Origin: Thermoanaerobaculia bacterium
GTDB taxonomy: Bacteria > Acidobacteriota > Thermoanaerobaculia > Multivoradales > J023
NCBI GenBank assembly: GCA_028066595.1
Contig: JALCBJ010000019.1
Span: 48,693 to 88,326, forward strand
Reading direction: 5' to 3'
Length of the DNA: 39,634 nucleotides
The translations under genes and the position numbers were made by a program. Under the pieces are notes generated by a model. That model was not told the origin of the DNA and did not search any database. It was given only the letters and a program-made list of their open reading frames with translations. This document shows, piece by piece, positions 26,391-34,569 of this stretch (positions are counted from its first letter, which is position 1; each line of letters opens with the position of its first letter).

Positions 26391-26459
26391 GAGTACAAGA
26401 TTTTCACCGATGATTTCGAGTCGGAAAACACAGGTGCCTGGACGGCGGTATTCCCCTAA
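26391..26459 (+). pseudogene. Relic of the 3' end of a 408-residue propeller gene
   Basis: This in-frame stretch encodes EYKIFTDDFESENTGAWTAVFP and a stop. It matches the end of the complete gene at 26582-27808 (IFSDGFESGNTDVWTAAFP). The similarity continues past the stop into the spacer, which resembles the spacer after that gene. Nothing resembling the seven-repeat body remains between the DUF3592 stop (26293) and this point. It is best explained as the remains of a further copy of the tandem family whose body was deleted. Confidence 0.75.
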
Positions 26460-26581
26460 CCCCAGAGCCGTCCGGTTGGGCTCGTAGGCAGCCGTCCGCC
26501 CAAATGGGCGGCGGATAGACAAGTGTTTCGTTTTCCCCCCAAACGAGGGCAGTGCGCCCACCTAGATCGAAAGGTATCTCC

Positions 26582-27808
26582 ATGGAAACGACGAGAAACG
26601 TTGCGGTTCTGTTCATTGGTCTGACGTTGGCCTGCGGCGCAAGCCTTCATGGCCAACCAGCACCCACCGGTGGGCACTTTCAGGTGAACGTTCATACGAC
26701 CGGTTCGCAAACTCACCAGAGCATCACCAGTACCCCGGATGGCGATTTCGTGATTGTCTGGCAGAGCCAAGGTCAGGACGGGGACTCCTCCGGTATCTTT
26801 TCGCGCCGCTTCGACAGCGCTGGCACGCCCCTGACAGGCGAGATGCAGGTCAACATCTTCACTGCCGGCTCGCAGCGCAGCCCGAAAGCACAGGTAGGTC
26901 CTCAAGGGCTTGTTGCCGTCTGGAACGACGACCTCTTTGACGGTGACCTCGATGGAGTCATGGTGAAGGTTCCCGATCAAGACGAGTTCTTGGTCAACAC
27001 GACGACCTACGGCGACCAGTTATTGCCCGATCTGGCGATGGACTCTCAAGGCGATTTCGTCGTGGTGTGGCAAAGCGAGACTGGCAAGGCAACCAGCGAG
27101 ATATCCGGGCAACGATTCGACTCGGCCGGTGATTTCGTGGATTCCGAGTTCCTGGTCAACACCACCACGAGTGGGGAACACCAAAGGCCCGCCGTAGATC
27201 GCATCGGAGACGGACGCTTCGTGGTCGCGTGGGACGTGACCGTGGGTGGCGACGACCTGGTACTGGCGCAGCGGTTCGCCTCCGACGGTTCGAAAGAAGG
27301 TTCGGAGATCGTCGTCGAAGCCTCGCTCAACAATAGCGAAGCCAGCGTGGCCATGGCGGAGGGCGGGAGTTTCGTCGTGGTGTGGAGACTAGGTGTTGGT
27401 CCCATCCGTGAGGTCTACAGCCGCCACTTCGATTCCGACGGAATTCCGACCACGGCGAGCTTGCCCGTGGCGTCGACGCCGAGCCTCGGCGGCCGCCAGC
27501 CTTCGGTTCAGCGAGACCCCAATGGCGACTTCCTCGTGGTCTGGTCCAACGACATGACTGACGTGTTGATGCGTCGTCTGGGATCAAGTGGCCTGGTGCT
27601 CGAAGAAGAAACCACATTGGCACAAGGAGTTCGCCCCGTGGTTGCCTTCTCGGAAACTGCGGACTACGCCGGTCTCGTGACGTGGACCGAGTTTGATACC
27701 GATGGCGACATCGGAGGGATCTACGCCCGCAGAGTCGGCGGGTCAGCGATCTTCAGCGACGGTTTCGAATCCGGAAACACAGATGTCTGGACAGCAGCGT
27801 TCCCCTAA
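26582..27808 (+). CDS. Secreted seven-repeat (probable beta-propeller) protein, copy 1, DGFESG tail
   Basis: The 408-residue protein starts with a signal peptide (NVAVLFIGLTLACGASLHGQ). The body has seven repeats of about 50 residues, each centred on a strand ending in Trp: FVIVW, LVAVW, FVVVW, FVVAW, FVVVW, FLVVW and LVTW. Acidic turns such as QDGDSSGIF and RRFDSAG follow several of them. Seven such units suggest a seven-bladed propeller with possible calcium sites (inference). The tail is AIFSDGFESGNTDVWTAAFP. The ATG at 26582 follows GAAAGG and heads the signal peptide; the frame is open to 26552 without a better start. No catalytic motif is seen. It is the first of three intact paralogues in a row and is near-identical in layout to the next. 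Confidence 0.87.
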   Translation: METTRNVAVLFIGLTLACGASLHGQPAPTGGHFQVNVHTTGSQTHQSITSTPDGDFVIVWQSQGQDGDSSGIFSRRFDSAGTPLTGEMQVNIFTAGSQRSPKAQVGPQGLVAVWNDDLFDGDLDGVMVKVPDQDEFLVNTTTYGDQLLPDLAMDSQGDFVVVWQSETGKATSEISGQRFDSAGDFVDSEFLVNTTTSGEHQRPAVDRIGDGRFVVAWDVTVGGDDLVLAQRFASDGSKEGSEIVVEASLNNSEASVAMAEGGSFVVVWRLGVGPIREVYSRHFDSDGIPTTASLPVASTPSLGGRQPSVQRDPNGDFLVVWSNDMTDVLMRRLGSSGLVLEEETTLAQGVRPVVAFSETADYAGLVTWTEFDTDGDIGGIYARRVGGSAIFSDGFESGNTDVWTAAFP

Positions 27809-27927
27809 CTCCAGAGCTATCCGGATACGCCGTGGCCAGCCTTCCGCCCACATGGCCGGGCAGACAAGTGTTTCGTGTTCCCCCAAAACGAGCGCAGTGC
27901 GCCCTTACTTAGATGAAAGGTAGCCTC

Positions 27928-29154
27928 ATGGAAACGACGAGAGAAGTTGCAGCTCTGTTCTTTGGCCTGACGCTGGTTTGCGTTACAAGCCTTCACGGCC
28001 AGCCGGCACCCGCCGGCGCTCCCTTTCAGGTCAACGTCCAAACCACCGATTCGCAGGAGCACCAGAGCATCGCCAGCACCCCAGACGGCGATTTTGTGAT
28101 CATCTGGCAAAGTGACGATCAGGACGGAGACTCCATGGGAATCTTCGCACGCCGCTTCGATAGCGCCGGCATTCCACTGACAGGTGAGATGCAGGTCAAC
28201 GCCTTCACTGCCGGCTTACAGCACAGGCCGAAAGCGCTGGTAGGTCCTCAGGGGCTCGTCGCCGTCTGGCGCGACAGCGTTTTCGACGGTGACTTCGACG
28301 GAATCATGGTGAAGGTCCCCGGAGAAGACGAGTTCTTAGCCAACACCTCTACCTCGGGCAACCAAGTGTCACCCGATCTGGCGATGGACTCTCAAGGCGA
28401 TTTCGTCGTGGTGTGGCAGAACGAATCTGGAAAAGTAACCAGCGAGATATTTGGCCAACGATTCGACTCGGCGGGCGATTTCGTAGATTCTGAGTTCCTG
28501 GTCAACACCACCACGAGTGGGGAGCACCAGCAGCCCGCCGTGGACGGTATCGGAGACGGACGTTTCGTGGTCGCGTGGGACGCGAAAGTGGGTACCGACG
28601 ACCTGGTACTGGCACAGCGGTTCGCCTCCGACGGCTCGAAAGAAGGTTCGGAGATTGTCGTCGAATCCTCGCTCAACAATAGCGACGCCAGCGTGGCCAT
28701 GGCTGAGGATGGGAGTTTCGTCGTGGTGTGGAGATTGGACGTCGGCCTCACCCGCGAGGTCTATAGCCGTCACTTCGATTCCGACGGAGTTCCGACCACG
28801 TCGAGCCTACCCTTGGCTTCGACACCGGGCCTCGGCGGCCGCCAGCCTTCGGTTCAGCGTGACCCCAATGGTGACTTCCTGGTGCTCTGGTATACCGACA
28901 TCTCCGATGTGTTGATGCGTCGTCTGGGCTCAGACGGCCTGGCGCTCGAGGAAGAAACCATGTTGGGCCAAGGACTTCGTCCCGAGGTTGCCTTCTCCGA
29001 GATCGCGGACTATGCCGGTCTCGCTACGTGGACCGAGTCTCATACAGATGGTGACAACTGGGGAATCTACGCCCGCCGTGTCGGCGAATCGGCAATCTTC
29101 AGCGACGATTTCGAGTCGGGAAACGTGACGCTCTGGTCGCTCGTCAGCCCGTGA
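27928..29154 (+). CDS. Secreted seven-repeat (probable beta-propeller) protein, copy 2, DGFESG-like tail
   Basis: This is also 408 residues, the tandem duplicate of the previous gene. The signal peptide is EVAALFFGLTLVCVTSLHGQ. The seven strand-Trp repeats read FVIIW, LVAVW, FVVVW, FVVAW, FVVVW, FLVLW and LATW. Substitutions are spread along the protein rather than grouped, and the frame is intact, so both copies seem to be under selection. The tail has drifted to IFSDDFESGNVTLWSLVSP, with Gly to Asp in the core. I took the ATG at 27928, which aligns with the start of copy 1; the ATG at 27913 would add five residues. A hairpin follows the stop. The ligand or function is unknown. Confidence 0.86.
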   Translation: METTREVAALFFGLTLVCVTSLHGQPAPAGAPFQVNVQTTDSQEHQSIASTPDGDFVIIWQSDDQDGDSMGIFARRFDSAGIPLTGEMQVNAFTAGLQHRPKALVGPQGLVAVWRDSVFDGDFDGIMVKVPGEDEFLANTSTSGNQVSPDLAMDSQGDFVVVWQNESGKVTSEIFGQRFDSAGDFVDSEFLVNTTTSGEHQQPAVDGIGDGRFVVAWDAKVGTDDLVLAQRFASDGSKEGSEIVVESSLNNSDASVAMAEDGSFVVVWRLDVGLTREVYSRHFDSDGVPTTSSLPLASTPGLGGRQPSVQRDPNGDFLVLWYTDISDVLMRRLGSDGLALEEETMLGQGLRPEVAFSEIADYAGLATWTESHTDGDNWGIYARRVGESAIFSDDFESGNVTLWSLVSP

Positions 29155-29162
29155 TCCGACCT

Positions 29163-29183
29163 GTCGTCCAGCCGTTGGACGAC
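29163..29183 (+). terminator. Hairpin after propeller copy 2
   Basis: GTCGTCCA (29163-29170) and TGGACGAC (29176-29183) form a perfect 8-bp stem with a 5-base loop, starting 8 bases past the stop of the second copy. There is no T-run. Its position suggests a transcription or message end. Confidence 0.45.
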
Positions 29184-29362
29184 GTCATACACCGACTCGG
29201 GTGCTCTGAAACGTCCGACATGGATCCTTGTCCGTGAATCGCTCCTTGCCCATCTCCGAGATCAGCCGAGGATTCCTAGCCGATGAGGATCGTTGGGTCG
29301 ACGAATAGGTGTCGTCTCCAGACCGTAGGTCAGATCATTCACGAAGGACCACTCCCAACGGC

Positions 29363-29387
29363 CTACCGACGAATGGCTGGTCGGTAG
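29363..29387 (+). promoter_or_regulatory. Palindrome in the leader of propeller copy 3
   Basis: CTACCGAC (29363-29370) and GTCGGTAG (29380-29387) are perfect arms around a 9-base loop, with two more pairs possible after one mismatch. It lies about 40 bases before the ATG at 29429 and is absent from the leaders of copies 1 and 2. It could be an operator, an attenuator or an RNA-stability stem. Confidence 0.35.
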
Positions 29388-29428
29388 ACCCCAATGAAAT
29401 CAGCCTATTTCTCGATGGAGGTTTTCAG

Positions 29429-30655
29429 ATGCACGCAGCAGGACATCGAGCCGTCCTGGGGATTGGCCTCGCGTTGGCTTGCGCTTCGAGCCTTCACGGT
29501 GAGCCGATACCCTTTGGCGAACCGTTCCAGGTGAACGTCCACACCACCGGTATTCAGAACAGACCCAGCATCGCCAGCTTCCCCGCCGGTGACTTTCTCA
29601 TCGTCTGGGAGAGTGTCGGTCAAGATGGTGACTCGGGGGGCATCTACGCCCGCCGATACGACAGTTCTGGTGCACCGCTGACAGGCGAGACGCAAGTCAA
29701 CGCGTTCACCGTCGATGATCAAGACCAGGTAAAGGTCAAGGTCGGTCCGCAGGGATTTGTCGCGGTCTGGAGAGACGGCGTGTTCGACGGCGACGGCTCG
29801 ATCATGGTGAAAACTCCCGGTCAAGACGAGTTTTTGGCCAACACCCACACCACCGGCAGCCAAACATCTCCCGATTTGGTCATGGATTCAAATGGTGATT
29901 TCGTCGTGGTCTGGCACAACCAGGACGATCAAGACGGCGATGGCAGTGGCATCTTTGGCCAACGATTCGACTCCGCTGGTGGCTTCGTGGATTCCGAGTT
30001 TCAGGTCAACACCACGACGAGTGGAGCCCAAACGTTGCCGGCGGTAGACGGCCTGGGAGACGGGCGATTCGTGGTCACGTGGAACACCCAAACCGGCAGC
30101 GGCGATCAAGTGATGGCCCAACGCTTCGCCTCCGATGGGTCGAAGCTGGGTGCGGAAGTCAGCGTCAATACGCTCGGCCGAAGTCCCGACGTGGCGATGG
30201 GCGACGACGGGAGCTTCGTGGTCGTATGGATGTCGGACGCCTTTCCAACGGGTGAGATCTATAGCCGTCACTTCGATTCGAACGGTGACCCGACCTCAGC
30301 CGGTCTGCCCGTAGCGTCCACAGCGGGCCTCGGTGGTTACCTGCAGTCGATTCGCCGTACTCCAAGCGGAGAATTCACGGTGCTCTGGACCGACAGTACC
30401 TCGGGCAACGTGCGCATGAGACGCTTGAGCGCCGACGGTACGGCCACCGGCGAGGAATTCATCGTCACGCCCGAGGGCTTTGCCGCGGAGATCGCCTTCA
30501 CCGGCACCTTCGACTCCACGGGCCTCGTGACGTGGTTCGAAGCCGACACCGATGGCGACAGCCTAGGTGTCTTTGCTCGCCAAATCGTAGAAAGGCTCTA
30601 TGCGGACGGGTTCGAATCAGGAAACACGGACGCTTGGTCGCTGGTCGTCCCCTAG
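29429..30655 (+). CDS. Secreted seven-repeat (probable beta-propeller) protein, copy 3, DGFESG tail
   Basis: This third paralogue is again exactly 408 residues but more diverged in sequence. It has a signal peptide (HRAVLGIGLALACASSLHGE) and seven strand-Trp repeats (FLIVW, FVAVW, FVVVW, FVVTW, FVVVW, FTVLW, LVTW). The acidic turns are clearest here (GQDGDSGGIYARRYDSSG, DQDGDGSGIFGQRFDSAG). The tail is LYADGFESGNTDAWSLVVP. I chose the ATG at 29429, with GGAGG 7 bases upstream; the frame is open to 29309 but that part is not signal-like. Its leader is unrelated to those of copies 1 and 2, so it may be regulated separately. Function unknown; a surface or secreted binding protein is likely. Confidence 0.87.
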   Translation: MHAAGHRAVLGIGLALACASSLHGEPIPFGEPFQVNVHTTGIQNRPSIASFPAGDFLIVWESVGQDGDSGGIYARRYDSSGAPLTGETQVNAFTVDDQDQVKVKVGPQGFVAVWRDGVFDGDGSIMVKTPGQDEFLANTHTTGSQTSPDLVMDSNGDFVVVWHNQDDQDGDGSGIFGQRFDSAGGFVDSEFQVNTTTSGAQTLPAVDGLGDGRFVVTWNTQTGSGDQVMAQRFASDGSKLGAEVSVNTLGRSPDVAMGDDGSFVVVWMSDAFPTGEIYSRHFDSNGDPTSAGLPVASTAGLGGYLQSIRRTPSGEFTVLWTDSTSGNVRMRRLSADGTATGEEFIVTPEGFAAEIAFTGTFDSTGLVTWFEADTDGDSLGVFARQIVERLYADGFESGNTDAWSLVVP

Positions 30656-30697
30656 CGCACCGCCCAGGCTCGACGGCCTCAACCGCGTTCTTGGAGG

Positions 30698-31129
30698 ATG
30701 AACATCCGAACCCGCGAAATACAGTTCAGTCGGTACCATCCGCAAAACCCGAAAATCGTACGGGCCGATGGTCCCGACGGGCTGTGGCTGGTGCGCGACC
30801 TGATCGATGGCCTGACGTGGAACAGCTTGCGTACACTCGTGTCGTGTGTCTCGCGGCAGGTAGGCTTTGGGACAGATCTTGTTTCCTTGACCTACGACGA
30901 CGATCTGGACGATGACGAGACGCCGTTCGAGGGGGTACGTTTCGAGCACGCCTTCGAAGACGATGTGCTGATCTTGTCGCGTGCCGAGATGGACGATCTC
31001 TTCGCCCGGTTCTTGGAGACGCTGCTCGCCGGTGGTCGGTACAAGGGTGTTCCGGAGAGCGTGGCTGACTGGTGGCCGGAGCTTCGAGCTCGTCGCGACA
31101 CGATTCGGGCGCGAACTCCGTGCCGATGA
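30698..31129 (+). CDS. Small soluble protein of unknown function
   Basis: I do not recognise this 143-residue protein. It has no signal peptide or membrane segment. It includes an acidic patch (YDDDLDDDETPFEG) and a C-terminal helical region (MDDLFARFLETLLAGGRYKGV) ending in many Arg residues. GGAGG lies directly before the ATG at 30698 with no spacer, which is too close, so the start is uncertain. It follows the third propeller gene by 42 bases and could be in its transcript. The even use of its frame and its length make a real gene likely. Confidence 0.65.
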   Translation: MNIRTREIQFSRYHPQNPKIVRADGPDGLWLVRDLIDGLTWNSLRTLVSCVSRQVGFGTDLVSLTYDDDLDDDETPFEGVRFEHAFEDDVLILSRAEMDDLFARFLETLLAGGRYKGVPESVADWWPELRARRDTIRARTPCR

Positions 31130-31173
31130 CGTGAGACCTGGAGCTCATGTGTACCTGTGGGATGGAGCCTACA

Positions 31174-31752
31174 ATGACGAAGTATCGTTTTCCTCGAGTA
31201 GCCACGCTGGCTATCTGTGCCTTGGTGACGGTGGTTGACCAGCCGGTCGTGTACGCACACCAAGACCGAGTCCTTCCATTGTCTCCGGCCGGCACCGTGA
31301 TCGGCATTCCGGAGGAGTATGGCCCCGTGGCCGTACGAGTTATCGGGATAGGTTCTGTCACCGAGCCGAAGAGTGATCCGGAGGGAGTCGTCAGAATCCA
31401 CGGCACTGTTGCGGAGCTTCCAGGGTGCGCAGCTCGTCTCTTCTTGCACCCACCGGATCTGCGTATTCGCACAACCGGTTCCTGGCATCACGACTTCGCG
31501 ATCCTCCCTCCATATCTGAACGTCATCATTCCTCATCGGGAGTACGAAGGATCGGCCTTCGATGGCTATTCCCTTATATTCGACCTCCGGTCGGCGGCCC
31601 TACTCGAGATCCGAAAATGGTGGCGCGGTGCGCACGGCGTTCAAGAGTCCGCGCTTCTTACTCTAGAGAGAGTTTGCGATGAAGATCTCTTTCAGCACCA
31701 GGTGCCCGGCGACTCCGAAGGTACATCAAGGCCCGGCGAGCCACAGGGGTAG
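31174..31752 (+). CDS. Small secreted protein of unknown function
   Basis: The 192-residue protein has a signal peptide (MTKYRFPRVATLAICALVTVVD, cleavage probably near VVYAHQ). It then has a beta-rich body (GPVAVRVIGIGSVTEP, GVVRIHGTVAELPGC) and a more helical end. I chose the ATG at 31174 because it heads the signal peptide and has GGAG about 8 bases upstream; the frame is open to 31147. Two Cys residues could form a bond, and there is no DGFESG tail. The final stretch (QVPGDSEGTSRPGEPQG) is low in structure. I do not recognise a family. It follows the previous small gene by 44 bases. Confidence 0.6.
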   Translation: MTKYRFPRVATLAICALVTVVDQPVVYAHQDRVLPLSPAGTVIGIPEEYGPVAVRVIGIGSVTEPKSDPEGVVRIHGTVAELPGCAARLFLHPPDLRIRTTGSWHHDFAILPPYLNVIIPHREYEGSAFDGYSLIFDLRSAALLEIRKWWRGAHGVQESALLTLERVCDEDLFQHQVPGDSEGTSRPGEPQG

Positions 31753-32133
31753 ACCAGCAGGCCTTGCGAAGGGCGCTGCAGGAGCACCCGATTCGCAGTC
31801 GTTGGGCCTGGCAGCGGATCCTGATCTGGCCACCGGTGGATGGAGCCGAACCCTCTGGTCGAGGCGTTCGACGCAGTGCTCGCCGACCGAGAGGTCGACC
31901 CGATCGCCCTCGCCGATACGCCACGCCGCGTCGAGTCGCTTCCCGCGGCAGAGGAGATCGAAGTAGCTCTGCGCGAGCTGCTGGAGCCCGCCGACGCGTA
32001 TCGGCTCGTGTGGACGATTCCGACGGTCGAAGAGCCGTGACAGCTCCACCGTCAGAAGATAAGATCCGCGGTCCCGCCGACGCCGGCATCTTCTGCCGTT
32101 CCTCACCCCATCGAAACTAGCCTCGAGGATTCC
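31753..32133 (+). other. Stretch with a possible frameshifted small gene
   Basis: These 380 bases hold no clear full-length gene. One frame reads as protein-like from about 31690 to 31840 (RRYIKARRATGVDQQALRR, RWAWQRILIWPPVDG). A second frame takes over at 31840 (EPNPLVEAFDAVLADREVDP) and runs to 32040. The switch suggests a single gene broken by one base, or an assembly error. The last 90 bases are the ettA leader. Confidence 0.35.
31840..32040 (+). CDS. Possible small protein or 3' part of a frameshifted gene
   Basis: This 66-residue frame begins MEPNPLVEAFDAVLADREVDP and ends LLEPADAYRLVWTIPTVEEP. It looks acidic, helical and protein-like. No convincing ribosome-binding site precedes its ATG. 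It may be the second half of a gene whose first half is in another frame just upstream. I cannot assign a family. Confidence 0.35.
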   Translation: MEPNPLVEAFDAVLADREVDPIALADTPRRVESLPAAEEIEVALRELLEPADAYRLVWTIPTVEEP

Positions 32134-33816
32134 ATGGCTGAATTCGTCTACGTAATGAAAGGGCTGCGCAAGTCGTTCCAGCCCGGTCGCGACATTCTGA
32201 GCAATATCTGGCTGTCGTTCCTCCCAGGTGCCAAGATCGGTGTCCTGGGTGTCAATGGAGCGGGTAAATCGACCCTGTTGCGCATCATGGCGGGCGAGGT
32301 CACCGACTACGACGGTGAAGCTTGGGCCGCCGATGGGGTCAAGGTGGGGTACCTTGCCCAGGAGCCCCAGCTCGACGAATCCAAGGACGTACTGGGCAAC
32401 GTGGAGGAAGCAGTCGCGGAAACGCGAGCCTTGCTCACCCGATTCGACGAGATCTCCGCCAAGTTCGGTGAGGAGATGAGCGACGACGAGATGGCGAAGC
32501 TGCTCGAGGAACAGGCCGAGGTTCAAGACCGCATCGACGCCGTCGATGCCTGGAGTCTCGATCGCAAGCTGGAGATCGCCATGGATGCGTTGCGACTGCC
32601 GCCGGCCGACGCCGTCGTCGCCCAGCTTTCAGGCGGTGAGCGACGACGAGTCGCGCTCTGTCGTCTCCTACTGCAGCAGCCCGACCTGCTGCTCCTCGAC
32701 GAACCTACGAACCACCTGGACGCCGAGTCTGTAGCCTGGTTGGAGCGCCACCTGCACGACTACCAAGGCACGGTGGTCGCCATCACCCACGATCGCTACT
32801 TTCTAGACAACGTCGCGGGTTGGATCCTGGAGCTCGATCGCGGCAAGGGTATCCCCTATGAAGGCAACTACTCGTCGTGGTTGGGGCAGAAGGAGAAGCG
32901 GCTCGAGCAAGAGAAACGCGAGTCGGGCGCCCGCCGCCGTACTCTGCAGCGGGAGCTCGAATGGATCGGCATGTCGCAGAAGGCCCGGCAGTCCAAGGGT
33001 AAAGCTCGCCTCAATGCCTACGAGCAGTTGCTCGAGGAAGATCGCCAATTCGATCTGGATCGGCGCGAGACCCGAGAGATCCACATCCCTGCCGGCCCAC
33101 GGCTCGGTGGCGTCGTGGTCGAGGCCGCCGGGCTGAGGAAGGGATACGACGACAAGCTGCTGATTGAGGATCTCGACTTTCAGTTGCCACCGGCGGGGAT
33201 CGTTGGCGTGATCGGCCCGAATGGCGCCGGTAAGACCACACTCTTTCGCATGATCGTCGGCCAGGAGCAGCCCGACGCCGGGGAGCTACGCCTGGGCGAG
33301 ACGGTCGAGCTCGCCTACGTCGACCAGAGCCGCGACTCGCTGCCCGGTGACATGCAGGTCTGGGAAGCGGTCAGTGATGGCCAGGATCCCGTCCAACTCG
33401 GCAAGCGCGAGATCGCCGCCCGTGCCTATACCTCGTGGTTCAATTTCAAGGGCGCCGACCAGCAGAAGCGGGTCAAGGACATGTCCGGAGGTGAACGGAA
33501 CCGCGTTCATCTCGCACGGACTCTCAAGAAGGGCGGCAATCTACTGCTCCTCGACGAGCCCACCAACGATCTCGACGTCGACACGTTGCGCGCTCTCGAG
33601 GAAGCTCTGGTCAACTTCGCCGGCTGCGCCGTAGTGATCAGCCACGACCGCTGGTTCCTCGACCGCGTCGCGACCCACATCCTCGCCTTCGAAGGCGACT
33701 CCCAGGTCGTCTGGTTCGAGGGCAACTACCAAGCGTACGAGCAGGACAAACGCCGACGCCTGGGTGCAGAGGCCGATCAGCCCCATCGCATCAAGTACAA
33801 GAAACTGGTGCACTGA
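32134..33816 (+). CDS. ettA: Energy-dependent translational throttle protein EttA (ABC-F ATPase)
   Basis: The 560-residue protein consists of two ABC ATPase domains without membrane segments. Domain 1 has Walker [10 protein letters not shown] (residues 39-47), signature LSGGERRR and Walker [13 protein letters not shown]. The linker (about 240-320) is highly charged and helical, as in ABC-F proteins. Domain 2 has [24 protein letters not shown] and [12 protein letters not shown]. The order, the length and the EttA-like [16 protein letters not shown] linker point to EttA rather than Uup or a resistance ABC-F. EttA binds the ribosomal E site and gates the first steps of elongation according to the ATP/ADP ratio. 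The ATG at 32134 has GAGG 6 bases upstream. The end lies only 9 bases from the convergent lipB stop, so the transcripts may overlap. Confidence 0.95.
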   Translation: MAEFVYVMKGLRKSFQPGRDILSNIWLSFLPGAKIGVLGVNGAGKSTLLRIMAGEVTDYDGEAWAADGVKVGYLAQEPQLDESKDVLGNVEEAVAETRALLTRFDEISAKFGEEMSDDEMAKLLEEQAEVQDRIDAVDAWSLDRKLEIAMDALRLPPADAVVAQLSGGERRRVALCRLLLQQPDLLLLDEPTNHLDAESVAWLERHLHDYQGTVVAITHDRYFLDNVAGWILELDRGKGIPYEGNYSSWLGQKEKRLEQEKRESGARRRTLQRELEWIGMSQKARQSKGKARLNAYEQLLEEDRQFDLDRRETREIHIPAGPRLGGVVVEAAGLRKGYDDKLLIEDLDFQLPPAGIVGVIGPNGAGKTTLFRMIVGQEQPDAGELRLGETVELAYVDQSRDSLPGDMQVWEAVSDGQDPVQLGKREIAARAYTSWFNFKGADQQKRVKDMSGGERNRVHLARTLKKGGNLLLLDEPTNDLDVDTLRALEEALVNFAGCAVVISHDRWFLDRVATHILAFEGDSQVVWFEGNYQAYEQDKRRRLGAEADQPHRIKYKKLVH

Positions 33817-33825
33817 AGGCAGCGG

Positions 33826-34569
33826 TCAGCCAAGTACGTTCTCGGCCAGCATCATCTGCCGTTCGAAGACCTCACCGAAATGCACCGCTACGCGTTGCGC
33901 GAGCTTCTCCATCGGCGGAGCTTCGGCGAGCTGCTGCTCCATGGAGGTCATCTCCACACCGTCGAGCCCACAGGCGACGATGCCGTCGAAATGCTCTAGG
34001 CGGGTCGTAACGTTGAGGGCGAAGCCGTGAATGGCGATCCAGCGCGAGAGATGAACGCCGATGGAAGCGATCTTCTGCTGACCGACCCAGACACCGATGA
34101 ATTCCTTGCCGTCGTCGCGGCGTCGCGCCTCGATGCCGAACTCCGCCAGGACTCGGATCAGTACTTCCTGGAGGTTACGAACATAGAGGCCGATGTCGCG
34201 TCGATCGGGGTTGAGGCTGACGATTGGATAACCTACTAGCTGTCCCGGTCCGTGGTACGTGACCTGGCCTCCCCGATTCGACTCGCAAACGTCGATCCCC
34301 TCGTTCTCCAACCAGGATCTGTCCGCGAGGACATCGGCTGGGTCAGCGTTGCGTCCGATGGTGAATACCGGTTCGTGTTCCAGAAGCAAGAGCCGCTCTG
34401 GACCCTCGCCTGCCCAAAGCTCCCGGCGTATGTCTTCCTGGACCCCGAACAGCGATCCATAGGACCTTCGTCCGAGCCATGACCAGTACAGGGGCCGTCC
34501 TGCTGATGGGCCATTCAGATCGGGTAGTTCGTAGGAAGGTCGTCGGGGCGCCACCGATGTCGAGATCAT
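33826..34569 (-). CDS. lipB: Octanoyl-[acyl-carrier-protein]:protein N-octanoyltransferase LipB
   Basis: The 247-residue protein transfers octanoate from acyl-carrier protein to lipoyl domains, the first step of lipoate synthesis. The key motif is RGGQVTYHGPGQLVGYPI. It is followed by the Lys of GQQKIASIGVHLSRWIAIHGFALNV and the Cys of GIVACGL (Cys and Lys form the catalytic pair in the family). The N-terminus has LLLLEHEPVFTIGR, also typical. I chose the ATG at 34569: it overlaps the stop of the upstream gene (ATGA) and avoids overlap. The frame is open to 34680, but that lies inside the upstream gene. About 30 residues precede the conserved core. No lipA is visible here. Confidence 0.95.
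   Translation of the reverse strand: MISTSVAPRRPSYELPDLNGPSAGRPLYWSWLGRRSYGSLFGVQEDIRRELWAGEGPERLLLLEHEPVFTIGRNADPADVLADRSWLENEGIDVCESNRGGQVTYHGPGQLVGYPIVSLNPDRRDIGLYVRNLQEVLIRVLAEFGIEARRRDDGKEFIGVWVGQQKIASIGVHLSRWIAIHGFALNVTTRLEHFDGIVACGLDGVEMTSMEQQLAEAPPMEKLAQRVAVHFGEVFERQMMLAENVLG

Larger units (their letters stand above)
26461..29154 (+). repeat. Tandem duplication: two copies of a spacer-plus-gene unit, period 1346 bp
   Basis: Spacer and gene at 26461-27808 are repeated at 27809-29154, and the two ATGs (26582 and 27928) are 1346 bases apart. Both genes have the same length, with identical stretches of over 40 bases (for example around 27030 and 28376). The spacers share an 'agacaagtgtttcgt' block and a 'gcagtgcgccc' block followed by a similar ribosome-binding region. 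A C-rich run flanked by short complementary arms is kept in both spacers. The first spacer also has a perfect 7-bp hairpin (CCGCCCA/TGGGCGG) that is decayed in the second. Confidence 0.85.

Noticed and set aside
26461..29154. The tandem repeats as a CRISPR or minisatellite array
   Set aside because: The unit is 1346 bp and made of whole genes plus leader, so it is a gene duplication.
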